From: Bacillota bacterium
GTDB lineage: Bacteria > Bacillota > Negativicutes > CTSoil-072
Assembly: GCA_017889545.1 (NCBI GenBank)
Contig: JAGFZV010000012.1
Location: 1-64,000, forward strand
Length of the DNA: 64,000 nt
Direction of reading: 5' to 3'
Each line of letters starts with the position of its first letter. The first letter of the stretch is position 1. The notes beneath the pieces were generated by a model. That model saw only the letters and a program-made list of their open reading frames with translations, had not been told where the DNA came from and did no database searches. Positions 17,680 to 26,982 of the stretch are shown here, one piece after another. A program made the position numbers and the translations under genes.

Positions 17680-19893
17680 GTGGGATTGACAAAGAATGAA
17701 CAAGCAATTGAAAATATTATTGCCCAAATACAGGCTTCTCAACCTGATGCATCAGTTGACTTGATACGCAAAGCCTATGATTTTGCCTGCAACGCACACG
17801 AGGGGCAACTACGGGCTTCGGGCGAGCCTTATATTTCGCATCCGCTTGGCGTAGCCAAAATTCTTGCTGGGCTGCAAATTGACACGGTGACAATCAGCGC
17901 CGCATTGCTGCATGATGTAGTGGAAGACACCAAGGTATTGTTAGAGGAACTGGAACGGATTTTTGGCAAAGATATTGCGAAACTGGTCGATGGCGTTACA
18001 AAACTGAATAAAATTGAATATAAATCCAAAGAAGAACAACAAATGGAAAATTTTCGAAAAATGTTTTTGGCGATGGCCAAGGACATTCGTGTCGTGCTTA
18101 TTAAACTGGCAGACCGTCTGCACAATATGCGGACTTTAAAATATATGCCTGAGCCCAAGCAGCAAAAAATTGCTTATGAAACGTTGGAGATTTTTGCGCC
18201 GTTAGCGCATCGTTTAGGTATATCAAGTATTAAATGGGAATTGGAAGATCTTTCTTTTCGTTATTTGGAACCGGAAAAGTATTATAAATTAGTAGAACAG
18301 GTCAAACAAAAACGGCAAGAACGGGAAAAAATGATCAATGAAACCATCCAAATTTTATCCGAACGGATAAAGGCGATGGACATCAAGGCGGTTATTGAGG
18401 GACGGCCCAAACATTTTTACAGTATTTATAAAAAAATGCAAAAAGATCACAAAGATTTGAGCGAAATTTATGATTTGTCTGCGATACGAGTAATTGTAGA
18501 CTCTGTAAAAGATTGTTATGGGGTTTTGGGCATTGTGCATACTCAATGGAAGCCATTGCCGGGACGATTCAAAGATTACATTGCCATGCCAAAATCGAAT
18601 ATGTACCAGTCTTTGCATACGACAGTCATTGGGACGCATGGGCAGCCATTCGAAATTCAAATCCGCACGTGGGAGATGCATCGCGTATCCGAGCACGGCA
18701 TTGCCGCTCACTGGCGTTATAAAGAAGGCAATCGTGGCGCCGATCGTGACTTTGACCAAAAAACGGCTTGGTTGCGTCAATTGTTGGAATGGCATCAGGA
18801 TTTACGTGACCCGGCTGATTTTGTTGAAACCGTTAAACTGGATGTTTTTGCTGATGAGGTGTTCGTCTTTACACCCCGTGGCGATGTCATCGATTTACCG
18901 GCTGGATCCGTGCCGATTGACTTCGCTTATCGTATTCATACTGATGTTGGCCACAGGTGTATAGGCGCACGGGTGAACAGTAAAATGGTACCATTGGATT
19001 ATAAGCTTTCCAATGGTGACATTGTTGAGATCATCACCGTCAAACAGGGAAATGGCCCTAGTCGCGATTGGTTGAATATTGTCGGATCTTCGGAAACAAA
19101 AAATAAAATCCGTCAGTGGTTTAAAAAGGAAAGAAGAGAAGAAAATATTATAAAAGGTCGCGAGTCATTGGAGCGGGAAAGCAAAAAACTGGGGTATGAC
19201 TACAAGGAACTGGTTAAAAGCGACCGATTAGCCGGTGTTTCTAAAAAATTTAATGTGTTGAATGAAGATGATTTATTTGCTACCATAGGCTACGGCGGGA
19301 TTGCTGTTCACAGTGTAATAACAAAATTAATTGAAGCGTATAAAAAAGAACAGCGGATAGCGAATCCGGCGGCATCCGACCTCACTGCCATGCTTGCTGA
19401 AATGAAACCAAAACACAGCAAGAGCAAGGGAAGTCATGGGATCCTTGTTGAAGGAGAAGCAGGTTTACTGGTTCGTTTGGCTCGCTGTTGCAATCCAGTT
19501 CCCGGAGACGTAATAGTTGGCTATATAACCAGGGGCCGTGGCGTCTCCGTGCATCGTGCAGATTGTGTTAATGTTTTGAACAATCAGGAGGAGTATGAGC
19601 GGATGATTGCGGTAGACTGGGACACGACAACGGATTCATTATACAAAGTGACGGCAGAGATTGATGCGACGGACCGGCCTGCATTATTAACGGATATCTT
19701 GATCGTGGCGTCCGAAACAAAAACCACGGTGAGTTCAGTAAATGCCAAGGTAGATAAAATGAAACGTGCGACCATTACTCTGAGTTTGGACATTGCTAAC
19801 ATCAATCAATTAGAATCGATTTTGACTAAAATGCGTCGTGTTAAAGGCGTACACAGTGTTCATCGCGCATCGAATGTCGGGGGGTCGGCATGA
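17680..19893 (+). CDS. rel: Bifunctional (p)ppGpp synthetase/hydrolase Rel
   Basis: Controls the stringent response. Domains in order: HD hydrolase (HDVVEDT near residue 78), synthetase ([20 protein letters not shown] near 300; the RFKD form is typical of bifunctional Rel), TGS ([12 protein letters not shown]), a region with [10 protein letters not shown] (zinc-finger/helical part) and a C-terminal ACT domain. It is 737 aa, normal for Firmicutes. GTG 17680 follows AGGAGGGTG; the upstream TTG 17659 overlaps no such site. It overlaps dtd by 4 nt. Confidence 0.96.
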   Translation: MGLTKNEQAIENIIAQIQASQPDASVDLIRKAYDFACNAHEGQLRASGEPYISHPLGVAKILAGLQIDTVTISAALLHDVVEDTKVLLEELERIFGKDIAKLVDGVTKLNKIEYKSKEEQQMENFRKMFLAMAKDIRVVLIKLADRLHNMRTLKYMPEPKQQKIAYETLEIFAPLAHRLGISSIKWELEDLSFRYLEPEKYYKLVEQVKQKRQEREKMINETIQILSERIKAMDIKAVIEGRPKHFYSIYKKMQKDHKDLSEIYDLSAIRVIVDSVKDCYGVLGIVHTQWKPLPGRFKDYIAMPKSNMYQSLHTTVIGTHGQPFEIQIRTWEMHRVSEHGIAAHWRYKEGNRGADRDFDQKTAWLRQLLEWHQDLRDPADFVETVKLDVFADEVFVFTPRGDVIDLPAGSVPIDFAYRIHTDVGHRCIGARVNSKMVPLDYKLSNGDIVEIITVKQGNGPSRDWLNIVGSSETKNKIRQWFKKERREENIIKGRESLERESKKLGYDYKELVKSDRLAGVSKKFNVLNEDDLFATIGYGGIAVHSVITKLIEAYKKEQRIANPAASDLTAMLAEMKPKHSKSKGSHGILVEGEAGLLVRLARCCNPVPGDVIVGYITRGRGVSVHRADCVNVLNNQEEYERMIAVDWDTTTDSLYKVTAEIDATDRPALLTDILIVASETKTTVSSVNAKVDKMKRATITLSLDIANINQLESILTKMRRVKGVHSVHRASNVGGSA

Positions 19894-20339
19894 GGGCGGT
19901 TGTTCAACGGACGGATGCGGCGAGCGTTACTGTTGAGGGCGAAGTCATTGCTCACATTGGAGCAGGATTGACGGTTTTACTAGGAGTTGGCAAAGAAGAT
20001 ACGGAAAAAGATGTCCGGTTTTTGGCTGAAAAAATTATTCAATTACGGATATTTCCTGATGAACAGGGGAAAATGAATCGATCTCTTTGTGATGTTAACG
20101 GCGAACTGTTGGTCGTATCACAATTTACCTTATATGGAGATTGCCGCAAAGGCAGGCGGCCGAGTTTTGACGCTGCTGCGTCTTTGGATAGGGCGGAGGA
20201 ATTATATGAAGTCTTTGTTTCATTATGTAAGGCAGCAGGAATCAAAACGGCTACAGGCCGTTTCCAGACAGAGATGATTGTCAAACTGGCTAATCATGGG
20301 CCTGTTACTCTGATGTTGGATAGTAAACACACATTTTAA
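19890..20339 (+). CDS. dtd: D-aminoacyl-tRNA deacylase
   Basis: Hydrolyses D-amino acids (and glycine) mischarged on tRNA. It shows the N-terminal [15 protein letters not shown], the cross-subunit region near [20 protein letters not shown], and the C-terminal [11 protein letters not shown] with the family Gly/Pro motif. It is 149 aa. It overlaps rel (ATGA), the usual rel-dtd pair. Confidence 0.96.
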   Translation: MRAVVQRTDAASVTVEGEVIAHIGAGLTVLLGVGKEDTEKDVRFLAEKIIQLRIFPDEQGKMNRSLCDVNGELLVVSQFTLYGDCRKGRRPSFDAAASLDRAEELYEVFVSLCKAAGIKTATGRFQTEMIVKLANHGPVTLMLDSKHTF

Positions 20340-20352
20340 AGAGGTGAATAGG

Positions 20353-20976
20353 ATGAAAATAATCAAGTTAGAAGTGGGAAACTTGGGAACCAATTGCTAT
20401 ATTGTATTTTGTGAAGAAACCAGGGAGGCAGCTGTAATTGATCCTGGCGGAAACGAAGGCGATATTCTGCGGGTTATCGCACGGGAAAAATTAAAAGTTC
20501 CATATATCATCAATACGCATGGACATGCTGACCATATCATGGCCAATTCGAAGATTAAACAGGCGACCGGAGCTAAAATTTTAATTCATCAGCAGGATGC
20601 CGACATGCTAACGAATGCACGAAGCAATTTGTCGGCTTTCATAGGGAATGGTCTTGTTTGCGATCCGGCCGATAAGACAGTGGCGGATGGTGATGCGATT
20701 GATCTTGGTACGACGGTTCATTTAAAGGTACTTCATACGCCTGGACATACACAAGGAGGAATTTCCCTCTTGGCAGGCAGTGTTCTCTTCAGCGGCGATA
20801 CGCTATTTGCAGAATCAATTGGCAGAACAGATTTTCCTGGCGGATCTTACCAGCAACTGTTAAAGAGTATCCAGGAAAAATTCATGCCACTGGCGGACGA
20901 TGTTAAAGTTTTGCCGGGACATGGGCCCGAAACGACGATCGGCTGGGAAAGACGAATGAATCCTTTTATCCAATAA
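20353..20976 (+). CDS. Metallo-beta-lactamase-fold hydrolase (glyoxalase II-like)
   Basis: A small MBL-fold enzyme (207 aa) with the zinc motif THGHADHI, the later ligands in LHTPGHTQGG and SGDTLF, and LPGHGPET near the end. Such proteins act as thioesterases of the hydroxyacylglutathione-hydrolase type; the true substrate is unknown and many Firmicutes lack glutathione. ATG 20353 has GAGGTG at 20341-20346. It commonly follows rel-dtd in this phylum. Confidence 0.9.
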   Translation: MKIIKLEVGNLGTNCYIVFCEETREAAVIDPGGNEGDILRVIAREKLKVPYIINTHGHADHIMANSKIKQATGAKILIHQQDADMLTNARSNLSAFIGNGLVCDPADKTVADGDAIDLGTTVHLKVLHTPGHTQGGISLLAGSVLFSGDTLFAESIGRTDFPGGSYQQLLKSIQEKFMPLADDVKVLPGHGPETTIGWERRMNPFIQ

Positions 20977-21032
20977 TATTCACCTCGATTAGATTAATGG
21001 AAGTAATGAATTATTTTGGTGAGAAGATGGTG

Positions 21033-21494
21033 ATGACAATGACAATTGATATGTCTGATCTGCGCCGCAGATTTCATGATATGCAATACAAAATGACACC
21101 GCAACGGGAAATAATCCTTCGTGCTTTTATTGATTTTCAAGATAAGCATCTCAGCGCTGAAGATATCTATCAGATCGTGCGCAAACGCTCGCCGGAAATC
21201 GGTTTGGCAACTGTATACCGCACTTTGGAATTGCTAAGCGATCTGGAAGTTTTAAAAAAACTGGATTTTGGCGATGGCCGCAGCCGTTATGAGATCAATG
21301 AAACAAACAGTTCACATCATCATCACCATTTGATCTGTTTATTATGCGGCAGTGTGAAGGAATTTGAAGACGATTTGCTGGAAACACTGGAAAATGCGAT
21401 TGCTCAAAAAAGTAATTTTCTAATTGTTGATCACCAGCTGAAAATTTATGGCTATTGTTTGGCATGCCAACAGAAACGCAACAATGTCGATTAG
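21033..21494 (+). CDS. Fur-family metalloregulator (Fur/PerR type)
   Basis: A winged-helix N-terminal domain (KMTPQREIILRAF ... LATVYRTLELL) and a dimerisation domain with a histidine run (HHHHH) followed by CLLCG and, near the C-terminus, CLAC, forming the structural Zn(Cys)4 site. It could be Fur, PerR or Zur; the sequence does not settle which. The start is uncertain among ATG 21027, 21033 and 21039; GGTGAG at 21018 best suits 21033. Transcription is separate from hisS, which has its own promoter. Confidence 0.88.
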   Translation: MTMTIDMSDLRRRFHDMQYKMTPQREIILRAFIDFQDKHLSAEDIYQIVRKRSPEIGLATVYRTLELLSDLEVLKKLDFGDGRSRYEINETNSSHHHHHLICLLCGSVKEFEDDLLETLENAIAQKSNFLIVDHQLKIYGYCLACQQKRNNVD

Positions 21495-21543
21495 GACATT
21501 TGCTGAAAAAATTGGTTGTGGGCAAGAAAATATGAAAAATTTA

Positions 21544-21574
21544 TTGGACGAATCTATACTATGCAAGATATAAT
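21544..21574 (+). promoter_or_regulatory. Promoter of hisS-aspS
   Basis: TTGGAC (21544-21549) and a perfect TATAAT (21569-21574) separated by 19 nt. The leader to hisS is about 100 nt and contains AGCCGG (21619-21624) / CCGGCT (21640-21645), which can form a hairpin before a T-rich stretch. No T-box signature was found. Confidence 0.5.
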
Positions 21575-21679
21575 ATGTATTTGAGAGATTTAGAGATTAG
21601 CTTTATAGCAATAATTACAGCCGGTGGTGAAAGCTGTTGCCGGCTTAATTCTTTGTGATAGGCAAGGGGGAATAGGAAC

Positions 21680-22945
21680 ATGGTGATTTCAGGACCGCGT
21701 GGGACGAAAGATATGTTGCCGGAGTCTAGCTGCCGTTGGCACTATGTAGAGCAGATGGTGCGTGATCTTTGCCGTTTATATGCGTATCAGGAAATACGGA
21801 CTCCGATTTTTGAACATACCGAACTGTTTTTGCGGGGAATTGGTGAAACGACAGATGTTGTTTCCAAGGAAATGTATACTTTTACCGATAAAGGAAAACG
21901 AAGTATTACTCTTCGGCCCGAAAATACGGCATCTGTAGTCCGTTCTTTCTTGGAAAATAAGTTATATGCTGAACCGCAGCCGGTTAAACTTTATTATATG
22001 GGACCAATGTTTCGTTATGATCGTCCGCAGGCAGGCCGCCTGCGTCAATTCCATCAATTTGGAATTGAAGCGATCGGCGCTGCAGGACCAACTATTGACG
22101 CTGAAATTATATTATTAGCAACAGATTTTTTCCAAAAACTAGGACTCAATGAACTTACTTTATTGATTAACTCTGTGGGATGTCCTCAGTGCCGGCCTAT
22201 CTACCGTGACAAGCTTCAAGCTTTTCTCCATGACAAGTTGGACGGTTTGTGCGAAGACTGTCAATCAAGGTTTGAACGTAATCCGATGCGTATTCTGGAC
22301 TGCAAAAACGAGAACTGTCAAACGTTATCACATGGAGCGCCGCATATGACGGAGTGTCTATGCGACGAATGCCAAGGACAATTTTTAGGCTTGCAAACGC
22401 TTTTGCAGGCGGCTGGAATTACATTCACATTGGATCCGCGTTTGGTCCGCGGATTGGATTATTATACGAAAACCGCTTTTGAAATTCAGTATCCGCCGTT
22501 GGGGGCGCAAAGCGCAATCTGCGGCGGCGGCCGCTATGATGGATTAGTCGAAGAGTGTGGCGGACAGCCAACCCCAGGGATCGGTTTTGCAATTGGTCTG
22601 GAACGGGTATTGCTGGCGTTGGAAAAACAGCAGCTTTTACCGGATTTTAAGACGGGAATTGATGTTTATATCGCTCCGATTGGCGACAAGGGTAAAACAC
22701 TGGCTTTTCAGCTTTTGCATCAATTGCGGCGGTCCGGTTTGTCATGCGATATGGATATGATGAACCGCAGTATCAAAGCGCAGTTAAAACGGGCAAACAA
22801 ATATCCGGCGCGTTATGTAATCATTATCGGTGATGAAGAAGTGGATCAGGAAAAAGTGATGGTGAAAAACATGGACAGCGGCGAACAGTGCATGCTCGCT
22901 TTGCAGGATGTCCAATCAATGATAGCAGGGGAGATGGACAACTAA
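21680..22945 (+). CDS. hisS: Histidine--tRNA ligase
   Basis: A class II synthetase. Motif 1 (GTKDMLPES onward), motif 2 (MFRYDRPQAGRLRQFHQFG), the histidine-A loop LVRGLDYYT and motif 3 (GIGFAIGLERVLLAL) are all visible, followed by the anticodon-binding domain. It is 421 aa. GGGGGAATAGG precedes ATG 21680. aspS follows after 1 nt, the conserved hisS-aspS operon. Confidence 0.97.
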   Translation: MVISGPRGTKDMLPESSCRWHYVEQMVRDLCRLYAYQEIRTPIFEHTELFLRGIGETTDVVSKEMYTFTDKGKRSITLRPENTASVVRSFLENKLYAEPQPVKLYYMGPMFRYDRPQAGRLRQFHQFGIEAIGAAGPTIDAEIILLATDFFQKLGLNELTLLINSVGCPQCRPIYRDKLQAFLHDKLDGLCEDCQSRFERNPMRILDCKNENCQTLSHGAPHMTECLCDECQGQFLGLQTLLQAAGITFTLDPRLVRGLDYYTKTAFEIQYPPLGAQSAICGGGRYDGLVEECGGQPTPGIGFAIGLERVLLALEKQQLLPDFKTGIDVYIAPIGDKGKTLAFQLLHQLRRSGLSCDMDMMNRSIKAQLKRANKYPARYVIIIGDEEVDQEKVMVKNMDSGEQCMLALQDVQSMIAGEMDN

Positions 22946-22946
22946 C

Positions 22947-24734
22947 ATGGATACAATGATGGGATTAAAACGCACGGACTCTTGTAGTAATATAACAAAA
23001 GAGCATGACGGGAAGGAAATCGTCTTGTGTGGGTGGGTCTCGCGCAGACGTGATCATGGAGGTTTAATTTTCGTTGATTTGCGTGATCGCTCCGGTTTGG
23101 TTCAAGTCGTGTTTTCCCCAGAGGTAAATATGGAAGCTTTTCGCAAAGCTGAACATATCAGAACGGAGTTTGTCCTGGCAGTGAGGGGAACTGTATCTTT
23201 GCGCAAGGCTGAAACGATTAACCCGAATATGAAAACCGGTGAAATCGAAGTTTTTGGTGTCGAGTTGCGCATTTTGAACAGTGCGAATACGCCGCCATTC
23301 TATATTCAGGATAATATTGACGTTGATGAAATTGTTCGATTAAAATATCGTTATCTGGATTTGCGCCGTCCGGAAATGCAGCGCAATCTACTGCTTCGTC
23401 ACCAAGTTACGAAAGCAATGCGTGATTTTTTTGACGGTGAAGGTTTTGTGGAAATTGAAACCCCAATGCTTACCAAGAGTACACCGGAAGGCGCTCGTGA
23501 TTATCTGGTTCCTAGTCGTGTAAATCCCGGCAAATTTTATGCCTTGCCGCAGTCGCCGCAAATTTTCAAACAAATTTTAATGATTTCCGGGATGGAGCGT
23601 TATTTTCAAATTGTACGCTGTTTCCGGGACGAAGATCTAAGAGCTGACCGCCAGCCAGAATTTACTCAGCTTGATGTAGAGATGTCGTTTATCGACAGAG
23701 AAGATATTCTGGCGATGATGGAAACAATGATTTCATATTTGTTTAAGAAAACGATGAATACTGAGATTTCCTTGCCGATGCAGCGTCTAAGTTATCGTGA
23801 AGCTATGGACCGGTATGGTTCGGATAAACCGGATACCCGTTTTGGAATGGAACTGATCGATTTGTCTGCAGTCTGTAAGGGGTCGGATTTTAAGGTCTTT
23901 GAAACAGTTTTAACTGGCGGCGGACAGGTGAAGGCAATCAATGTAAAAGGCTATGCTGCAATTCCCCGCCGCGAGTTGGATGGCCTGGTGAATTACGTTG
24001 CTACCTACGGCGCCAAAGGATTAGCATGGATGTGCTATACTGCCGAAGGCATTAAGTCGCCAATTGCCAAATTCTTCTCGGCTGATATTCTAGACGGTAT
24101 TACGAATGCAACCAACGCTGAAGAAGGAGATTTGCTGCTTTTCGTTGCTGACAAGCCCGCAGTTGTCGCAGCTGCACTTGGACAATTGCGGTTAGAGATG
24201 GCTCGCAGGCGTGATTTGATTGATCCGGATAAACTTGCTTTTCTGTGGGTCATGGATTTCCCCATGTTTGAATATGATGAGGAAGCGAAACGCTATGTAG
24301 CGATGCATCATCCGTTTACGTCTCCGCAGGATGAAGACATGGAATATCTGGAAACGGATCCGGGACGGATCAAAGCAAAAGCGTATGATATGATATTGAA
24401 TGGTACGGAGATTGGCGGCGGCAGTATCCGGATCTATACCCGCGATATTCAGGAAAAAGTATTCAAAGCGATAGGCTTGACCAGTGAAGAAGCGAATGCC
24501 AAGTTCGGCTTTTTGCTGGAGGCTTTCGAATATGGCACGCCTCCCCATGGGGGAATTGCTTTTGGCTTGGATCGCTTGATTATGCTGATGGCTAAACGGT
24601 CTTCCATTCGTGACGTTATCGCTTTTCCCAAGACTCAAAGCGCTGCGGATGTTATGTCACAGGCGCCTTCTGAAGTGGCTCCGCGCCAGTTGAAGGAATT
24701 GCATATCAAGACAAGCGTTCTGGCAAAGTCTTAG
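22947..24734 (+). CDS. aspS: Aspartate--tRNA ligase (bacterial type)
   Basis: A class II synthetase with an N-terminal OB anticodon-binding fold (LCGWVSRRRDHGGLIFVDL), catalytic core with QSPQIFKQ and RCFRDEDLRADRQPEFTQLD (motif 2), an inserted GAD domain (about 280-420), and motif 3 AFGLDRLIMLM. It is 595 aa. Alternative starts at ATG 22956 and 22959 are possible. Whether it is discriminating or also charges tRNA-Asn is not decided here. Confidence 0.96.
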   Translation: MDTMMGLKRTDSCSNITKEHDGKEIVLCGWVSRRRDHGGLIFVDLRDRSGLVQVVFSPEVNMEAFRKAEHIRTEFVLAVRGTVSLRKAETINPNMKTGEIEVFGVELRILNSANTPPFYIQDNIDVDEIVRLKYRYLDLRRPEMQRNLLLRHQVTKAMRDFFDGEGFVEIETPMLTKSTPEGARDYLVPSRVNPGKFYALPQSPQIFKQILMISGMERYFQIVRCFRDEDLRADRQPEFTQLDVEMSFIDREDILAMMETMISYLFKKTMNTEISLPMQRLSYREAMDRYGSDKPDTRFGMELIDLSAVCKGSDFKVFETVLTGGGQVKAINVKGYAAIPRRELDGLVNYVATYGAKGLAWMCYTAEGIKSPIAKFFSADILDGITNATNAEEGDLLLFVADKPAVVAAALGQLRLEMARRRDLIDPDKLAFLWVMDFPMFEYDEEAKRYVAMHHPFTSPQDEDMEYLETDPGRIKAKAYDMILNGTEIGGGSIRIYTRDIQEKVFKAIGLTSEEANAKFGFLLEAFEYGTPPHGGIAFGLDRLIMLMAKRSSIRDVIAFPKTQSAADVMSQAPSEVAPRQLKELHIKTSVLAKS

Positions 24735-24843
24735 TTTTCCTTATTGATTATGCCTTTCAAAGCCTAGGGTTGCTTGCAAAGCAGCCACGTTTCTGATAAA
24801 ATTAGTTTGTATTCAGCATGGTTAAAAACCCCTGCTATGTGCG

Positions 24844-24849
24844 TATAAT
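24844..24849 (+). promoter_or_regulatory. -10 element of the 6S RNA promoter
   Basis: A perfect TATAAT; the -35 (around 24820, GGTTAA) is weak. It lies directly before the structured RNA and would start it near 24855. The preceding 110 nt after aspS contain GGTTGCTT/AAGCAGCC, a possible aspS terminator stem without a T run. Confidence 0.5.
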
Positions 24850-24851
24850 GT

Positions 24852-24984
24852 CCGATGTTTTGAGCCAACACATTTACATTGGGAATCCAGAGCTCTGGCT
24901 ATTGCGTGTATGCCCCTGGCACTTTGGGGACACATAAGGTAGCCAGGAGGATACCCACCTGCTCAGGCAGGTTCAAAACAACGG
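24852..24984 (+). ncRNA. ssrS: 6S RNA (SsrS), RNA polymerase regulator
   Basis: No ORF fits this 380-nt gap, but it folds like 6S RNA. A closing stem pairs GTTTTGAGCC (24857-24866) with GGTTCAAAAC (24970-24979). A large open centre follows, with a small hairpin ACCTGC/GCAGGT on its 3' side, then an inner stem CTGGCTA (24895-24901) / TAGCCAG (24940-24946) and an apical stem GTGT..CCCC / GGGGACAC. This open-promoter mimic binds sigma-A RNA polymerase. The location between aspS and rarA matches bsrA, the 6S-1 gene of Bacillus subtilis. Ends are approximate; downstream GGTGGGGAT (about 24997-25005) before a T run can pair with ATACCCACC (24951-24959) as a terminator that competes with the closing stem. 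Confidence 0.75.
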
Positions 24985-25117
24985 CAAAACGGCATGGTGG
25001 GGATTTTTCTTTTAAGCGCTAACCATTGTGTTAGTGTTTTTCTTTTCGAATAGGATATTTTCATTACAGGCTACTTCAATCGAATCAAGTCTGACATTGT
25101 TATTAAAGGGTGATGAC

Positions 25118-26449
25118 ATGGACTTATTTTCTAATAATGCCTATCCAGAAAGCAACCAGCGTGAAACTCCTTTAGCCGTACGGATGCGTCCAGAAAAAAT
25201 CACCCAGTTTATTGGTCAAGAAAAGATTGTCGGAGCAGGGACTTTTTTGCGTCAGATGATGGATACGGATAATATCCCATCCATCATCCTATTTGGCCCT
25301 CCGGGAACCGGAAAAACTACCTTGGCCAATGTTATAGCTCATACCACTGGTGCGTATTTTGAACAATTGAATGCCGTATCCGCCGGGATTGCCGATATAC
25401 GAAAAGTAGTCGAAGCTTCAAAAGGACGATTGCTTACGCGTCACCAACGAACCATTTTATTTATTGATGAGATTCATCGTTTCAATAAGGCGCAACAAGA
25501 TGCTTTGCTGCCGCACGTCGAAAATGGAACCGTCATTTTGATTGGCGCGACAACTGAAAATCCGTATTTTGAGGTAAATTCACCACTGTTGTCGCGTATG
25601 CGAGTTGTTGAACTCAAACCGCTGTGCCAGGAGGAAATTGTAAAAATATTAGAAGCGGCATTAACAGATGCGGTTCGCGGCTTAGGTGACATGCAGCTTG
25701 AATACGATAAAGAACCGTTGGAACTCATTGCGGAAGTCTCCGGCGGTGATGCCAGGATTGCACTTACTGTTTTGGAGCAAGCGGCTCAAATGCTGAAGAA
25801 TGTTTCCCCCGCGCTTTTGACAAAGGACATGATACGTTTGGTCGCGGCGGAAAAGATTCAGGTTTATGATCGTCGCGGTGACAATCATTATGATGTTGTT
25901 TCGGCGTTTATTAAGAGCATGCGCGGTTCTGATCCGGATGCTGCGCTGCACTATTTGGCACGTATGCTTGAGGCAGGAGAAGACATCAAATTTATTGCCA
26001 GACGAGTTGTGATTTGTGCAGCAGAAGATGTCGGCAATGCCGACCCGCAGGCTTTGGTTTTGGCAATGGCAGCTGCGCAAGCGGTCCAGTTTATTGGAAT
26101 GCCGGAAGCGCGCATTCCGCTGGCACAAGCCGTGACTTATATTGCCGGAGCTGAAAAAAGCAATGCAGCTTATTTGGCTATTGACCAGGCAATGGAAGAC
26201 GTTAGAAAACGAAATTGCGGTCCAGTTCCACAGCATTTGCGTGACAGACATTATCGTGGTGCGGAAAAATTGGGACGGGGTCAAGGGTATGTATATCCCC
26301 ACGATTATCCCGATGCGATTGTCAAGCAGCAATATTTACCGGATAATCTAATGGACAGAACATACTATAAGCCAAAATTAGCAGGCAAAGAGAAAGAACT
26401 TTATGAACGTTTGCAGAGAGTAAGAAAAAATGAAGATAAAGTTGAGTAA
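25118..26449 (+). CDS. rarA: Replication-associated recombination protein RarA (MgsA)
   Basis: A AAA+ ATPase acting at stalled replication forks. Walker A FGPPGTGKTT lies near residue 59 and Walker [11 protein letters not shown] near 115; the C-terminal tetramerisation domain contains SAFIKSMRGSDPDAALHYLA, diagnostic of the family. It is 443 aa. ATG 25118 follows AAAGGGTGATG; the longer frame from 25028 has no ribosome-binding site and begins just after the 6S locus. Confidence 0.95.
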   Translation: MDLFSNNAYPESNQRETPLAVRMRPEKITQFIGQEKIVGAGTFLRQMMDTDNIPSIILFGPPGTGKTTLANVIAHTTGAYFEQLNAVSAGIADIRKVVEASKGRLLTRHQRTILFIDEIHRFNKAQQDALLPHVENGTVILIGATTENPYFEVNSPLLSRMRVVELKPLCQEEIVKILEAALTDAVRGLGDMQLEYDKEPLELIAEVSGGDARIALTVLEQAAQMLKNVSPALLTKDMIRLVAAEKIQVYDRRGDNHYDVVSAFIKSMRGSDPDAALHYLARMLEAGEDIKFIARRVVICAAEDVGNADPQALVLAMAAAQAVQFIGMPEARIPLAQAVTYIAGAEKSNAAYLAIDQAMEDVRKRNCGPVPQHLRDRHYRGAEKLGRGQGYVYPHDYPDAIVKQQYLPDNLMDRTYYKPKLAGKEKELYERLQRVRKNEDKVE

Positions 26450-26466
26450 AAAAGTTGGAAATCATT

Positions 26467-26495
26467 TTGACAAGTTTTTTCTTTTCTGCTATATT
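26467..26495 (+). promoter_or_regulatory. Promoter of the iscR-iscS-iscU-mnmA operon
   Basis: TTGACA (26467-26472), 17-nt spacer, TATATT (26490-26495) with TGC just upstream (extended -10). Downstream, CTATC (26512-26516) and GGATAAG (26526-26532) form an imperfect inverted repeat before the gene, a plausible Rrf2 autoregulatory site. Confidence 0.8.
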
Positions 26496-26540
26496 GTATA
26501 TATAATAAAACCTATCGCATTACTCGGATAAGCGGGAGAG

Positions 26541-26969
26541 ATGAGTGTGAAATTATCAACCAAGGGGCGATATGGTGTTGCCGCTATGTATGATTTAGCT
26601 CTGCATTATGGTGAAGGTCCCATATCATTAAAAAGCGTTGCCATTCGGCAGGAAATATCGGAACACTATCTGGAGCAGTTGATGGGGACATTGCGGAAAT
26701 CGGGATATGTTAAAAGTGTTCGCGGAGCCCAGGGCGGCTATGCGTTGACAAAAGAGCCGTCTCAGATTTCTGTAGGCGATATTATTAAAGTGATGGAAGG
26801 ACCGATTGCTCCTGTAGATTGTTTATTAACCGATGATACTGCTAATGCTTATTGCCAACGGGCCGGTGATTGCGTTACGCGCGGCGTGTGGGTAAAAGTT
26901 CGGGATAGTATTAACGGCGTGCTGGATTCTATTTCGCTTGCGGACTTATGCGAAGAAGAAAAGAAATAG
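26541..26969 (+). CDS. iscR: Rrf2/IscR-family transcriptional regulator
   Basis: A winged-helix Rrf2 protein (142 aa) starting with the typical KLSTKGRYGVAAMYDLA and recognition helix ISEHYLEQLMGTLRKSGYVKS. Three cysteines in the C-terminal part (VDCLLTD, AYCQRAGDC) are arranged as in Fe-S-binding members such as IscR, so it probably senses Fe-S status; the spacing C-x10-C-x5-C differs slightly from E. coli IscR. It is the first gene of the Fe-S assembly operon and likely represses it. It could instead be a CymR-like cysteine regulator, but those lack these cysteines. Confidence 0.88.
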   Translation: MSVKLSTKGRYGVAAMYDLALHYGEGPISLKSVAIRQEISEHYLEQLMGTLRKSGYVKSVRGAQGGYALTKEPSQISVGDIIKVMEGPIAPVDCLLTDDTANAYCQRAGDCVTRGVWVKVRDSINGVLDSISLADLCEEEKK

Positions 26970-26982
26970 GGGGATGAATGGT

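Noticed and set aside
21301-21330. Run of histidine codons (HHHHH) in the Fur-family gene, possible artefact tag
   Set aside because: It lies inside the protein next to the CxxC zinc site, as in natural Fur/PerR proteins, so it is not an engineered tag.
21600-21679. Possible T-box or attenuator leader of hisS
   Set aside because: The AGCCGG/CCGGCT hairpin exists, but there is no T-box consensus, no specifier loop, and the following T tract is weak.
25682-26332. A 216-codon minus-strand frame within rarA
   Set aside because: Antisense to the conserved RarA C-terminal domain, with no ribosome-binding site and no recognisable motif.
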